Shown here in pieces: positions 8,305 through 17,507 of a stretch of DNA of 26,973 nt (positions within the stretch are counted from its first letter, which is position 1; the number at the start of each line of letters is the position of its first letter). The position numbers and the translations under genes were made by a program. Source of the stretch: Solirubrobacteraceae bacterium (lineage in GTDB: Bacteria > Actinomycetota > Thermoleophilia > Solirubrobacterales > Solirubrobacteraceae). The DNA is taken from contig JADGPO010000063.1 in the NCBI GenBank assembly GCA_017882405.1, forward strand, positions 1-26,973. Direction: 5' to 3'. The notes under the pieces were generated by a model. It had not been told where the DNA came from, did not search any database, and saw only the letters and a list, made by a program, of their open reading frames with translations.

Positions 8305-8865
8305 TCAGTGAAGGGCCGTCAGCGCCGCCGTCGCACGGTCGAGGGCGTGCGCGCCGCAGAACACCTCGTCGCCGACCTGGATCGCCGGCAGGGCGTCGAC
8401 GCCGGCGTCGCGGGCGCGCGCGCCGGCGGCGCGCAGGCCGTCGCGCACCGAGCCCAGCAAGATCCCCTTGAGCACGGCCGTGGGGTGCATCTCGCAGGCG
8501 GCGGCGGCGATCAGCACCGTTCCATCGTCGCTCAGGTCACGGCCGCCGGCGAACGCCTGGCGAAACGCGGCCAGCGAGAAGGCCACCGCGCGTCCAATGT
8601 GCTTGGCGAACGTGGCCGCCAGCATCGCCCGCTCTGTCTCGGGCGGCCAGCGCGCCGGCAGGCGCAGCGGCTGAAGACCCTGGTCCTGGAGCGCCCGCGC
8701 CAGCTCGTCCGGATCCGGCACCGCCGGATCCAGATTCAGCGAGCCCGCGTGGACCGGCTCCCATTCGGGCACCACCGGCATCTCCGACATCACCCGCTCA
8801 GCCAGCACGTAGCACCCCGGGTTGCCGAGGTCGTAGTAGAAGACGGGCTGCGCGGGGGCGTCCAC
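8305..8865 (-). CDS. DsbA/HCCA-isomerase-like thioredoxin-fold protein
   Basis: 186 residues. FYYDLGNPGCYVLAERV at 9-25 matches the first strand and helix of the DsbA/2-hydroxychromene-2-carboxylate isomerase clan, and LPAIQVGDEVFCG at 159-171 matches its cis-Pro strand and loop. The middle is an all-helical insertion (TERAMLAATFAKHIGRAVAF), as in the clan. There is no CxxC: only Cys18 sits at the active-site helix, and Cys170 follows the cis-Pro. That points to a glutathione- or mycothiol-transferase/isomerase-like use of the fold, or a non-redox role, rather than disulfide formation. There is no signal peptide, so it is cytoplasmic. The GTG start lies 12 nt after the lpdA stop. Confidence 0.78.
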   Translation of the reverse strand: MDAPAQPVFYYDLGNPGCYVLAERVMSEMPVVPEWEPVHAGSLNLDPAVPDPDELARALQDQGLQPLRLPARWPPETERAMLAATFAKHIGRAVAFSLAAFRQAFAGGRDLSDDGTVLIAAAACEMHPTAVLKGILLGSVRDGLRAAGARARDAGVDALPAIQVGDEVFCGAHALDRATAALTALH

Positions 8866-8877
8866 GCGGGTGGCTCG

Positions 8878-10254
8878 TCAGCCGTGGATCAGCCAGCCGT
8901 CGGCGGCGCGCGCGGCTTCCATCACGGCTTCGGACATCGTCGGATGGCCATGGACGAGGTGGGCGATCTCGGGATAACCGCCCTCCAGCGCCTTGGCGTT
9001 GACCAGCTCCTGGATCAGCTCGGTCGCCTTGGCACCGACGATGTGCCCGCCCAGGATCTCCCCGTAGCGCTTATCGCCGACGATCTTGACCAGACCGGTC
9101 CGATCGCCGTACACGGTGCCCGCGCCCACCGCGCCGTACTGGACCTTGCCGACCACCACGTCGTGGCCCTGCTCGCGAGCCTGGGCCTCGGTGAGGCCGA
9201 AGCTGGCCACGTTGGGGGTGCAGAAGGTCGCTCGCGGGATGTCGATGTACTCGATCGGGTGGGTCTCCATGCCGGCCGCGTCCTCGGCCGCGATCACACC
9301 CTCGTCGGAGGCCTTGTGGGCCAGCGCCGGTCCCGGCACCAGGTCGCCGATCGCGTACACGCCCTCGATGCTGGTGTGCATCGCGCCGTCGACCTCGATC
9401 AGGCCGTTGTCGGTCAGCTTGACGCCGGCCTGCTCCAGCCCGAGCGCCTCGATGTCGGGCCCCCGGCCGGCGGCGATCACCAGCCACTGCACCTCGCCCT
9501 CGCCGCTGCCGCCGTAGGTGAAGGTGACGCTGTCCTGTCCCGACTGGATCTCCTCCACCAGCGTGTTGGTGTGGATCGTGATGCCCTGCTTCTTGAGGCC
9601 GCGCTCGGCGAGCTTGGAGATGTCGGCGTCCTCGGTCGGCAGCACCCGCTCCAGCGCCTCGAACAGCAGCACCTCGACGCCCAGCCGCGCGTAGGCCGAC
9701 GCGATCTCGGCGCCCGAGGCGCCCGCGCCGACGACGGCCATCGAGTCGGGAAGCTCGTCCAGCGCCCAAGCCTCCTCGGTGCCGATCACGTGGCCGCCGA
9801 ACTGCGCGCCGGGGATCGGCCGCTTGACCGAGCCCGTCGCGAGGATGATCGTCTTGGCGGCGATCTCCTGCTCGCCGTTGACCTTGACCACGCCCTGGCC
9901 GGCGAGGGAGCCCTCGCCCTCGATCATGTCGATCTTGTTCTTCTTCATCAGCGCGGCGACGCCGCCGGTCAGCGTGGAGATCACCTTGGTGCGCCGCGCC
10001 GAGACGCCGGCGTAGTCGATCCCGGGCTCTGACACCTTGATCCCGAAGTCGCCGGCCTCGCGGATCTCAGACAGCACGTCGGCGACGCGCAGCACGGCCT
10101 TGGCCGGGATGCAGGCGTAGTTCAGGCAGCGTCCGCCGACGCGATCCTTCTCGATCACGGCGGTCTTGAACCCCAGCTGGGCGGCGCGGATGGCGGCCAC
10201 ATAGCCGCCGGGACCGGAGCCGATCACGACGCAGTCATAGGACGATTCGGGCAT
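8878..10254 (-). CDS. lpdA: Dihydrolipoyl dehydrogenase (E3)
   Basis: A 458-residue FAD-dependent pyridine nucleotide-disulfide oxidoreductase that reoxidises dihydrolipoamide with NAD+ for 2-oxoacid dehydrogenase or glycine cleavage complexes. The FAD-binding GSGPGGY is at 12-18. The redox-active pair is Cys43 and Cys48 in GGRCLNYACIPAK. VVGAGASGAEIASAYARLG is the NAD-binding site, YAIGDLVPGPALAHKA the second FAD motif, and the C-terminal interface base is His437 with Glu442 in GHPTMSEAV. All catalytic elements are present. ATG 10254 gives MPESSYDCVVIGSG; a TAGGCT box lies 8 nt upstream. An upstream extension to 10485 would be antisense to the neighbouring membrane gene and is rejected. It heads a five-gene operon with the lone E2 domain. 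Confidence 0.95.
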   Translation of the reverse strand: MPESSYDCVVIGSGPGGYVAAIRAAQLGFKTAVIEKDRVGGRCLNYACIPAKAVLRVADVLSEIREAGDFGIKVSEPGIDYAGVSARRTKVISTLTGGVAALMKKNKIDMIEGEGSLAGQGVVKVNGEQEIAAKTIILATGSVKRPIPGAQFGGHVIGTEEAWALDELPDSMAVVGAGASGAEIASAYARLGVEVLLFEALERVLPTEDADISKLAERGLKKQGITIHTNTLVEEIQSGQDSVTFTYGGSGEGEVQWLVIAAGRGPDIEALGLEQAGVKLTDNGLIEVDGAMHTSIEGVYAIGDLVPGPALAHKASDEGVIAAEDAAGMETHPIEYIDIPRATFCTPNVASFGLTEAQAREQGHDVVVGKVQYGAVGAGTVYGDRTGLVKIVGDKRYGEILGGHIVGAKATELIQELVNAKALEGGYPEIAHLVHGHPTMSEAVMEAARAADGWLIHG

Positions 10255-10262
10255 GGAGCGTG

Positions 10263-10268
10263 AGCCTA
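10263..10268 (-). promoter_or_regulatory. Putative leaderless -10 box for the lpdA operon
   Basis: Minus-strand TAGGCT ends exactly 8 nt before the ATG at 10254. The same hexamer and spacing occur in front of the YcaQ-family gene (24969). Confidence 0.5.
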
Positions 10269-10280
10269 GTGGGTCCAGGC

Positions 10281-10826
10281 TCAGCTGCCCGGACGGCGGG
10301 GCATCTGGATCCGGCTGAGCACCCGCACGAGCTTGAAGAACAGGAAGCCACTGACGCCGACGACGAGCACGGCGACGACCGCCCCGAGGACGTTGGAGGC
10401 CTCGATCAGGTAGAGCGTGAACAGTACCGCGATGATCGCCATCAGCGCCATGAAGCCGAGCACGGCCCCGTACCACAGCCTCCACAGCCCGACCGCACAG
10501 GCCAGCAGGATCGCCGTGAAGATCAGGATCCCGGAGGCCGCTGGATGCTTTCCGTTGATCTTGTCGCCGGCAACCCAGGCGATCAGGTTGGCCAGCGCCA
10601 GCGCGGCGGCGACCAGGCTCGAGACGACGATGATCCAGGGGCGCTCGTCCGGAGCCAGGGGCCGGAGCGCCGCCCGCACCTCGGCGTTCTTGCGCTCCGA
10701 ACGGCTGGCCTGCGGAAGGTGAGCGGGCGGGACCTGCTGCGGCGCGCGGGCGGGCTTGGCGGGGGGTCTCGGCGCGCGCGGCGTCGGGGCGCTGCGGCGC
10801 CCGCGCTTGCGGCTACGTTGCGCCAA
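10281..10826 (-). CDS. Four-TM membrane protein with basic Pro-rich N-terminus
   Basis: 181 residues. Residues 1-60 are very rich in Arg, Pro and Ala (RSRKRGRRSAPTPRAPRPP) and should be cytoplasmic. Four hydrophobic segments follow at about 64-86, 97-118, 121-142 and 145-168, and the protein ends in a basic tail. No catalytic motif is visible and I do not recognise a named family. The TTG start at 10826 lies inside the 3' end of thiE (14-bp overlap) and is preceded by GAGG with a 6-nt spacer, so it is probably co-transcribed with thiE. A thiamine transport role is conceivable from context only. Four short TM segments do not resemble a known thiamine transporter. Confidence 0.7.
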   Translation of the reverse strand: MAQRSRKRGRRSAPTPRAPRPPAKPARAPQQVPPAHLPQASRSERKNAEVRAALRPLAPDERPWIIVVSSLVAAALALANLIAWVAGDKINGKHPAASGILIFTAILLACAVGLWRLWYGAVLGFMALMAIIAVLFTLYLIEASNVLGAVVAVLVVGVSGFLFFKLVRVLSRIQMPRRPGS

Positions 10827-11445
10827 CGGGTGCCTCGCTGCGCAGTTCCCGGGCCGTGGCCTCAGGATCGTCGGAGTCGGTGAGCGCGCGCACCACCGCG
10901 ATCCTCTGCGCGCCGGCGGCTCGCACCGCGGTCACGTTCGTCGCGTCGATGCCGCCGATGGCGAAGAACGGGGTGCGCGCGTGGGCGGTGGCGTAGGCGA
11001 CCAGATCGGTTCCGACGGCGGGGCGGCCCGGCTTGGTCGGGGTGGCATGCACGGGCCCGACTCCGATGTAGTCGGCGTCGGTGCGTCCGGCCGCGTCGAT
11101 CTGCGCCGGCGAGTGGGTGGAGAGGCCGATCAGCCGCTGGCGCCCGACGATCTCTCGCGCCTGCGCCACCGGTGTGTCGTCCTGGCCGACGTGCACGCCG
11201 TCGGCTCCGGCGGGGGCGACCAGGTCCGGCCGGTCGTTGAGGATGAAGAGGGCGCGGTGAGCGGCGCACGCCCGGGCAAACCGGCGCGCGGCATCGAGGA
11301 GGAGCTCGTCATCGGAGGGGTCCTTCACGCGGAGCTGCACGATGTCGACGCCGCCGCGCAGCGCGCGCTCCAGGAAGGCATCCGGGCGCGCGTCGCAGAC
11401 GAGGTACAGACGAGCTTGCGCGAGGCGCTGGCGGCGGTCGTCCAC
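10813..11445 (-). CDS. thiE: Thiamine-phosphate synthase
   Basis: A 210-residue TIM-barrel enzyme joining HMP-pyrophosphate and the thiazole phosphate to give thiamine monophosphate. The conserved blocks appear in order: ARLYLVCD, VDIVQLRVKD, LFILNDRPDLVAPAGADGVHVGQDD, LIGLSTHSPAQI, YIGVGPVHATPTKPG, FFAIGGID and the final AQRIAVVRAL. I choose GTG 11445 (MDDRRQRLAQARLYLVCD) rather than ATG 11478, whose codon lies within the -10 box of the divergent thi promoter. Minus-strand CAGACT ends 6 nt before the GTG, a weak leaderless-type box. The gene is divergent from the thiOSG operon; no TPP aptamer is visible on its own strand, so it may escape the riboswitch. Confidence 0.93.
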   Translation of the reverse strand: MDDRRQRLAQARLYLVCDARPDAFLERALRGGVDIVQLRVKDPSDDELLLDAARRFARACAAHRALFILNDRPDLVAPAGADGVHVGQDDTPVAQAREIVGRQRLIGLSTHSPAQIDAAGRTDADYIGVGPVHATPTKPGRPAVGTDLVAYATAHARTPFFAIGGIDATNVTAVRAAGAQRIAVVRALTDSDDPEATARELRSEAPVGAT

Positions 11446-11472
11446 GCCGCAAGTCTGGCAGGCGCGCCGCGC

Positions 11473-11478
11473 TAGCAT
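11473..11478 (+). promoter_or_regulatory. Putative -10 box for the TPP-riboswitch/thiOSG transcript
   Basis: TAGCAT lies immediately upstream of the aptamer. A start site about 7 nt downstream would place the 5' end right at the riboswitch. Confidence 0.5.
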
Positions 11479-11483
11479 CCCGG

Positions 11484-11573
11484 TCTACGGGAGCCCCACT
11501 GTTTGGGCTGAGAGGGCGGACTCCTTTTGCGCCGACCGTCAAGACCTGACCGGGTAATGCCGGCGCAGGGAGG
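11484..11573 (+). ncRNA. TPP riboswitch (THI element)
   Basis: The THI-box consensus is plainly visible: CGGGAGCCC then a small loop and GGGCTGAGAGGG (P2/J and the HMP-binding CUGAGA), a variable P3 arm with GGCGGA and a tract around 11521-11535, then GACCTGACCGGGTAATGCC (pyrophosphate-binding ACCUGA and P4/P5) and the closing GGCGCAGGGAGG. In this family thiamine pyrophosphate binding lowers expression. The last bases, GGGAGG (11568-11573), are also the Shine-Dalgarno sequence of thiO, 4 nt before its GTG. Translation is therefore probably controlled directly by folding of the aptamer's 3' end; no separate terminator hairpin fits in the 4-nt gap. Edges are approximate. Confidence 0.95.
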
Positions 11574-11577
11574 TTTA

Positions 11578-14220
<2,643 letters not shown>

Positions 14221-14230
14221 GGCGCGCGGC

Positions 14231-14303
14231 CTAGGAGCGGAGCGTCGCGGCCGCGCGGGCGGCGGCCAGGCCCTCGCGGGCGTCCGGGGTCAGTTCGCGA
14301 CAT
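14231..14303 (-). pseudogene. Small frameshifted gene or relic
   Basis: A minus-strand ATG at 14303 has GGGAGG 5 nt upstream and a TATCAT box about 30 nt upstream. Three codons in, the coding-like frame lies one base off: from 14302 the shifted frame reads CRELTPDAREGLAAARAAA and stops at 14231, with nearly all third positions G or C. A one-base change would give a 24-residue peptide starting MSRELTPDAR. This may be a decayed gene, a sequencing error or chance; I do not recognise the peptide. Confidence 0.25.
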
Positions 14304-14333
14304 GCGGTCCTCCCTCAGAGTTGATCGCCACCG

Positions 14334-14339
14334 ATGATA
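14334..14339 (-). promoter_or_regulatory. Possible -10 box for the small minus-strand relic
   Basis: Minus-strand TATCAT lies about 30 nt before the ATG at 14303, with a Shine-Dalgarno-like GGGAGG between them. Confidence 0.25.
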
Positions 14340-14361
14340 CGGACGCGACGGAGGCGTCGGC

Positions 14362-14367
14362 TACCGT
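14362..14367 (+). promoter_or_regulatory. Putative leaderless -10 box for the sugar-dehydrogenase pair
   Basis: TACCGT ends 10 nt before the ATG at 14378; no Shine-Dalgarno sequence follows. The context GTCGGCTACC repeats that of the box at 1947. Confidence 0.45.
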
Positions 14368-14377
14368 CCGCTCGGTC

Positions 14378-15415
14378 ATGAACGTGCCTTCGACAGGACG
14401 CGTGCGCAGCGGTGCCGTGATCGGCCTGGGCATGATCGGGCGCCATCACGCCCGCCTGCTGCAGAGCGCTGACCGCGTCCAGTTCGCCGGGGCGGTCGAC
14501 CCGGGGGGTGACCGCTATCGCGCCGTGCACGATCCGGCGCTGGTGTTCGACTCCGTGAGCGCGCTGCTGGCCAGCGGCCCGGTGGACTTCGCGATCGTGT
14601 CGGTCCCCACCGAGCTGCACCTCCCCGTCGCCGAGACGCTCGCCGCGGCCGGCATCGCGATGCTGATCGAGAAGCCGCTGGCCTCCTCCAGCGAGGCGTC
14701 GCGGCAGATCGTGGGGCTGTGCGCCCGCGCCGGGGTGGCGGGCGCGGTCGGCCATGTGGAGCGCTTCAACCCGGCGCTGCAGGAGATGCGGCGCCGGTTG
14801 CTGGAGGGTCAGATCGGGAGGCTGTTCACGGTCTCGACCGTCCGCAGCGGGCCGTTCCCATCACGTGTCCAGGACGTGGGCGTGGTCAAGGACCTGGCCA
14901 CGCACGACATCGACCTGGTCAGCTGGCTGGCCGATTCGCCGATCGCCACCGTCGCCGCGCAGACCCAGTACCTGACCGGACGCGACCACGAGGACCTCGT
15001 GCTGGCCACCGGCGGGCTGGCCTCCGGGGCGGCCTTCAACCTGGTCGTCGACTGGGTCTCCCCGGCGAAGGTCCGCCGCGCGCGGGTGCTGGGCGAACGC
15101 GGCCTGCTGGAGGCCGACTCGCTGACCGGCGACCTGTTCTTCTACGAGAACGGCGAGATGGGCGTGGTGTGGTCGGCCGCCCAGCAGTTCCGCGGCGTCA
15201 GCGAAGGCGACGTGACGCGCTATGCGCTGCGCCGCGAGGAGCCGCTGCGGATCGAGCACGAGGCGTTCCTGAATCTGCTGGACGGCCGTACCGACCGCGA
15301 TGCCGAGGTAGTGACTCTGGAGAAGGGCGTCGAGATCGTGGAGGGCGCCGAGGCCGTGCTGCGCAGCGCCAGCAGCGGCGAGACGGTTCGGCTGCCGACC
15401 TTCGCGAAGGCCTGA
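14378..15415 (+). CDS. Gfo/Idh/MocA oxidoreductase, WbpB-like
   Basis: A 345-residue NAD(P)-dependent sugar dehydrogenase. GLGMIGRHHARLL at 16-28 is the Rossmann motif, EKPLA at 98-102 carries the family Lys, and VGHVERFNPALQEMRR (His126) is typical of the branch that includes UDP-N-acetylglucosamine(-uronate) 3-dehydrogenases such as WbpB/WlbA. VKDLATHDIDLVSWL matches the second conserved block with the catalytic His. The likely reaction is oxidation of a nucleotide sugar at C3, inferred from branch resemblance and from the coupled WecC/WbpA-type gene. ATG 14378 fits both the Rossmann start and the -10 position. Its stop and the next ATG share one base (TGATG). Confidence 0.85.
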   Translation: MNVPSTGRVRSGAVIGLGMIGRHHARLLQSADRVQFAGAVDPGGDRYRAVHDPALVFDSVSALLASGPVDFAIVSVPTELHLPVAETLAAAGIAMLIEKPLASSSEASRQIVGLCARAGVAGAVGHVERFNPALQEMRRRLLEGQIGRLFTVSTVRSGPFPSRVQDVGVVKDLATHDIDLVSWLADSPIATVAAQTQYLTGRDHEDLVLATGGLASGAAFNLVVDWVSPAKVRRARVLGERGLLEADSLTGDLFFYENGEMGVVWSAAQQFRGVSEGDVTRYALRREEPLRIEHEAFLNLLDGRTDRDAEVVTLEKGVEIVEGAEAVLRSASSGETVRLPTFAKA

Positions 15416-16683
15416 TGCGGGCCGTCGTCGTCGCCCTGGGGAAGATCGGCCTGCCTCTGGCGGCGAAGATCGCGATGGCCGGCCACGAGGTCGTCGGCTG
15501 CGATGTCGACCCGCGGATCGTCGAGCTGGTCAACGCTGGACGGGAGCCGTTCCCGGGCGAGGCCGGACTGGCGGACGCCCTGACCCAGCTGGTCGGGTCC
15601 GGCCGGCTGCGGGCGAGCACCGCTACGACGGCCGCGGTGAGTGCCGGGTGCGACCTGGTGGTGGCCGTCCCGCCGCTGGTCGTCGACGCGCACGCCAACC
15701 CGGACTTCGCGATCCTCGATGCCGTGATCGCCGACATCGGCCGCGGCCTGCAGCCCGGGACGGTCGTCAGCATCGAGACGACGATCCCGGTCAGCACGAC
15801 GCGGTCGCGCCTGGCCCCGGCCCTGGCGGAGCGCTCGGGCCTGCGCGCCGAGGAGGACTTCTTCTGCGTGCACAGCCCCGAGCGCGTCTACTCCGGGAGG
15901 ATCTTCTCCGACCTCGAGAGCTACCCGAAGCTGATCGGCGGCCTCAGCGAGGCCGGGGAGCTCCGGGCGGCCGACCTGTACGGCTCGTTCCTCGGCGCCG
16001 AGATCAGACGCCTGGGGTCGGCCGAGGCCGCCGAGCTGACCAAGCTGGCGGAGACCACCTACCGCGACGTGAACATCGCGCTGGTCAACGAGTTCGCGCG
16101 CTTCGCCGACCGCCACGGGATCGACCTCGGCCTGGTCATCGAGGCGGCCAACTCACAGCCGTTCTCGCACCTGCACCAGCCCGGGGTTGCCGTCGGCGGC
16201 CACTGCATCCCCGTCTACCCCCGCTTCTATCTGAGCGGCGATCCCTCCGCGCAGCTGCCCGCGGTGGCGCGCGCCGTCAACGAGGCGATGCCCGCCTATG
16301 CCGTCGACATCCTCGGCGAAGAGCTGGATGGAGGGCTGGGCGGGGCGCGGGTGTTGATCCTCGGCGTCAGCTACCGCGGCGGGGTGAAGGAGACCGCGTT
16401 CTCCGGCGCGTTCCCGCTCGCCGCCGAGCTTCGGGCGCGCGGCGCCACCCCGGTGGCCACCGATCCGCTGTACGACGCCGACGAGCTGTGCGCGCTGGGC
16501 TTCGAGCCGTGGGAGGGCGAGGCCGTCGCCGCCGCCGTCCTGCAGGCCGATCACCGGGAGTTCGTCGAGTTGGCGCCGCGGGACCTGCCCGGGCTGAGAG
16601 TCCTCGTCGACGGCCGGGGCACGCTGGATCCCGAGTCCTGGCGTGCCGGCGACGTGACGTTCAGACGCATCGGCCGCGGCTAA
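15415..16683 (+). CDS. Nucleotide-sugar dehydrogenase, WecC/WbpA type
   Basis: A 422-residue UDP-sugar 6-dehydrogenase. The N-terminal Rossmann motif is VALGKIGLPLAAKIA, the central part has VSIETTIPVSTT, FFCVHSPERVYSGR and LTKLAETTYRDVNIALVNE (Lys210), and the catalytic nucleophile is Cys264 in VGGHCIPVYP. The GGHCIP form, as opposed to GGSCFPKD, marks the UDP-N-acetyl-mannosamine/glucosamine dehydrogenase branch rather than UDP-glucose dehydrogenase. ILGVSYRGGVKETAFS is the C-terminal UDP-binding domain motif. It would make a UDP-N-acetylhexosaminuronic acid. Translational coupling to the WbpB-like gene suggests consecutive steps toward a 3-modified uronic acid in a surface polysaccharide. 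Confidence 0.9.
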   Translation: MRAVVVALGKIGLPLAAKIAMAGHEVVGCDVDPRIVELVNAGREPFPGEAGLADALTQLVGSGRLRASTATTAAVSAGCDLVVAVPPLVVDAHANPDFAILDAVIADIGRGLQPGTVVSIETTIPVSTTRSRLAPALAERSGLRAEEDFFCVHSPERVYSGRIFSDLESYPKLIGGLSEAGELRAADLYGSFLGAEIRRLGSAEAAELTKLAETTYRDVNIALVNEFARFADRHGIDLGLVIEAANSQPFSHLHQPGVAVGGHCIPVYPRFYLSGDPSAQLPAVARAVNEAMPAYAVDILGEELDGGLGGARVLILGVSYRGGVKETAFSGAFPLAAELRARGATPVATDPLYDADELCALGFEPWEGEAVAAAVLQADHREFVELAPRDLPGLRVLVDGRGTLDPESWRAGDVTFRRIGRG

Positions 16684-16852
16684 GGGCCCCGTCCGCGCGG
16701 CCCGGTGCCCCGGAGCGATGTTTGTACGTGCGGATAAGCACACAGTCGCCCGCGAGGTCCATCATGCCCCTGACGTTCCGCTCCCGGCGCTCCGGCCGGG
16801 TGAGCAACGTGCCGATTCCCCGCAGATGGTGGGCGCGGGGTACCGGTCGCGC

Positions 16853-16858
16853 TACGAT
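16853..16858 (+). promoter_or_regulatory. Putative leaderless -10 box for the small membrane protein gene
   Basis: TACGAT ends 8 nt before the ATG at 16867. The 168-nt gap after the upstream gene (16684-16852) holds no other feature I recognise. Confidence 0.5.
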
Positions 16859-16866
16859 TGCACCAT

Positions 16867-17058
16867 ATGCGAAACGACATCGAGGCATCACGCAGCAGGC
16901 CTCCGATTCTCAAGCGCGCGGTCGCGGGCCTGGTGGTAGTTGTCATAGCCGCGCTCGCGATCCACGTGGTCATCGGGCTCGTCGTCACGGTGTTCTGGAT
17001 TGCGCTCGCGGTGACCGCGGTCGTAGCCGTGCTCTGGGCCCTGAACACGCTGCTCTGA
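16867..17058 (+). CDS. Small membrane protein, unknown function
   Basis: A 63-residue protein: a basic N-terminus (MRNDIEASRSRPPILKRAV) followed by about 45 almost uninterrupted hydrophobic residues that could form two transmembrane helices (LVVVVIAALAIHVVIGLVV and FWIALAVTAVVAVLWAL). Only a few residues lie outside the membrane at the C-terminus. I choose ATG 16867 because of the TACGAT box; an in-frame TTG at 16858 overlaps that box. It lies 22 nt before the zinc-ribbon membrane gene and is probably in the same transcript. No function can be assigned. Confidence 0.6.
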   Translation: MRNDIEASRSRPPILKRAVAGLVVVVIAALAIHVVIGLVVTVFWIALAVTAVVAVLWALNTLL

Positions 17059-17080
17059 GTCCGGAGGGTCAGGAGGTCCC

Positions 17081-17383
17081 TTGCAGGGTCTTGGCCTGCT
17101 GGTGATTCTGTTCTTCTTCGGCCTCGCCGGGGGGGTCGTCGGGCGCATGAAGGGCAGCTCGTTCTTCATCTGGTTCCTGGTGTCGTTCTGCGTCCCCTTC
17201 ATCGGGCTGCTGACCGCCGTGCTGTATCGCTACGAGAACCGGGAGCTGCGCCGCCAGTGCCCGGACTGCGGCCGTGTGATCAAGCTCCAGGACACCGTCT
17301 GCACCTCATGCGGGGCCGAGTTGGAGTTCCCCGAGACGGCAATCGCGTCCGAGTGGGCGCTGATGCGCCGCGGAGCTGCCTAG
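17081..17383 (+). CDS. Membrane protein with C-terminal zinc ribbon
   Basis: A 100-residue protein. Two hydrophobic helices (about 5-22 and 28-48, FFIWFLVSFCVPFIGLLTAVL) are followed by a short zinc ribbon with two CxxC knuckles, CPDCG and CTSCG, then a short tail ending EWALMRRGAA. The TTG start is supported by a near-perfect Shine-Dalgarno AGGAGGT (17071-17077); no other start fits before TM1. Similar two-TM plus zinc-ribbon proteins are common in actinobacteria but uncharacterised. The stop is TAG, and the same frame stays coding-like for 27 further codons. Confidence 0.72.
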   Translation: MQGLGLLVILFFFGLAGGVVGRMKGSSFFIWFLVSFCVPFIGLLTAVLYRYENRELRRQCPDCGRVIKLQDTVCTSCGAELEFPETAIASEWALMRRGAA

Positions 17384-17389
17384 ATCTCG

Positions 17390-17467
17390 GTGGCCCGACA
17401 CGTCGGGATTGACATGACCGACGTCGAGGAGGTCCGCGAGTCGATGCGCGTGCACGGCCAGCGCTAG
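17390..17467 (+). pseudogene. Coding-like 25-codon fragment, possible gene relic
   Basis: GTG 17390 to TAG 17465-17467 reads VARHVGIDMTDVEEVRESMR then VHGQR, with almost all codons ending in G or C. It lies in the same frame as the zinc-ribbon gene, just past its TAG. It looks like the C-terminal end of a deleted gene, or a readthrough extension; no promoter or Shine-Dalgarno sequence is evident. The remaining 40 nt to 17507 hold nothing I recognise. Confidence 0.25.
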
Positions 17468-17507
17468 CTGGTGTCCGAACAGGGGCGACATCTGAGCTGG
17501 AGACACC

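Noticed and set aside
8278..10032. 584-codon plus-strand open frame
   Set aside because: It is antisense to the DsbA-like gene and lpdA, has no recognisable protein motif and is rich in His, Arg and Gly, as expected from a GC-rich antisense frame.
10255..10485. Longer N-terminus for dihydrolipoyl dehydrogenase
   Set aside because: The family starts a few residues before GSGPGG, and the extension crosses the promoter and is in another frame of the adjacent membrane gene.
11446..11478. ATG 11478 as the thiE start
   Set aside because: Its codon lies within the TAGCAT box of the divergent thi transcript; GTG 11445 gives the normal thiE N-terminus.
14719..15414. N-terminal extension of the WecC/WbpA-type dehydrogenase
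   Set aside because: The extension lies inside the Gfo/Idh gene in another frame; the Rossmann fold begins right at ATG 15415.
15415..16683. UDP-glucose 6-dehydrogenase assignment
   Set aside because: The catalytic motif is GGHCIP, the UDP-N-acetylhexosamine dehydrogenase form, not GGSCFPKD.
16684..16852. Possible gene or terminator in the gap after the sugar-dehydrogenase pair
   Set aside because: Open frames here lack start signals and motifs, and the GC-rich inverted segments near 16684-16715 have no T-tract.
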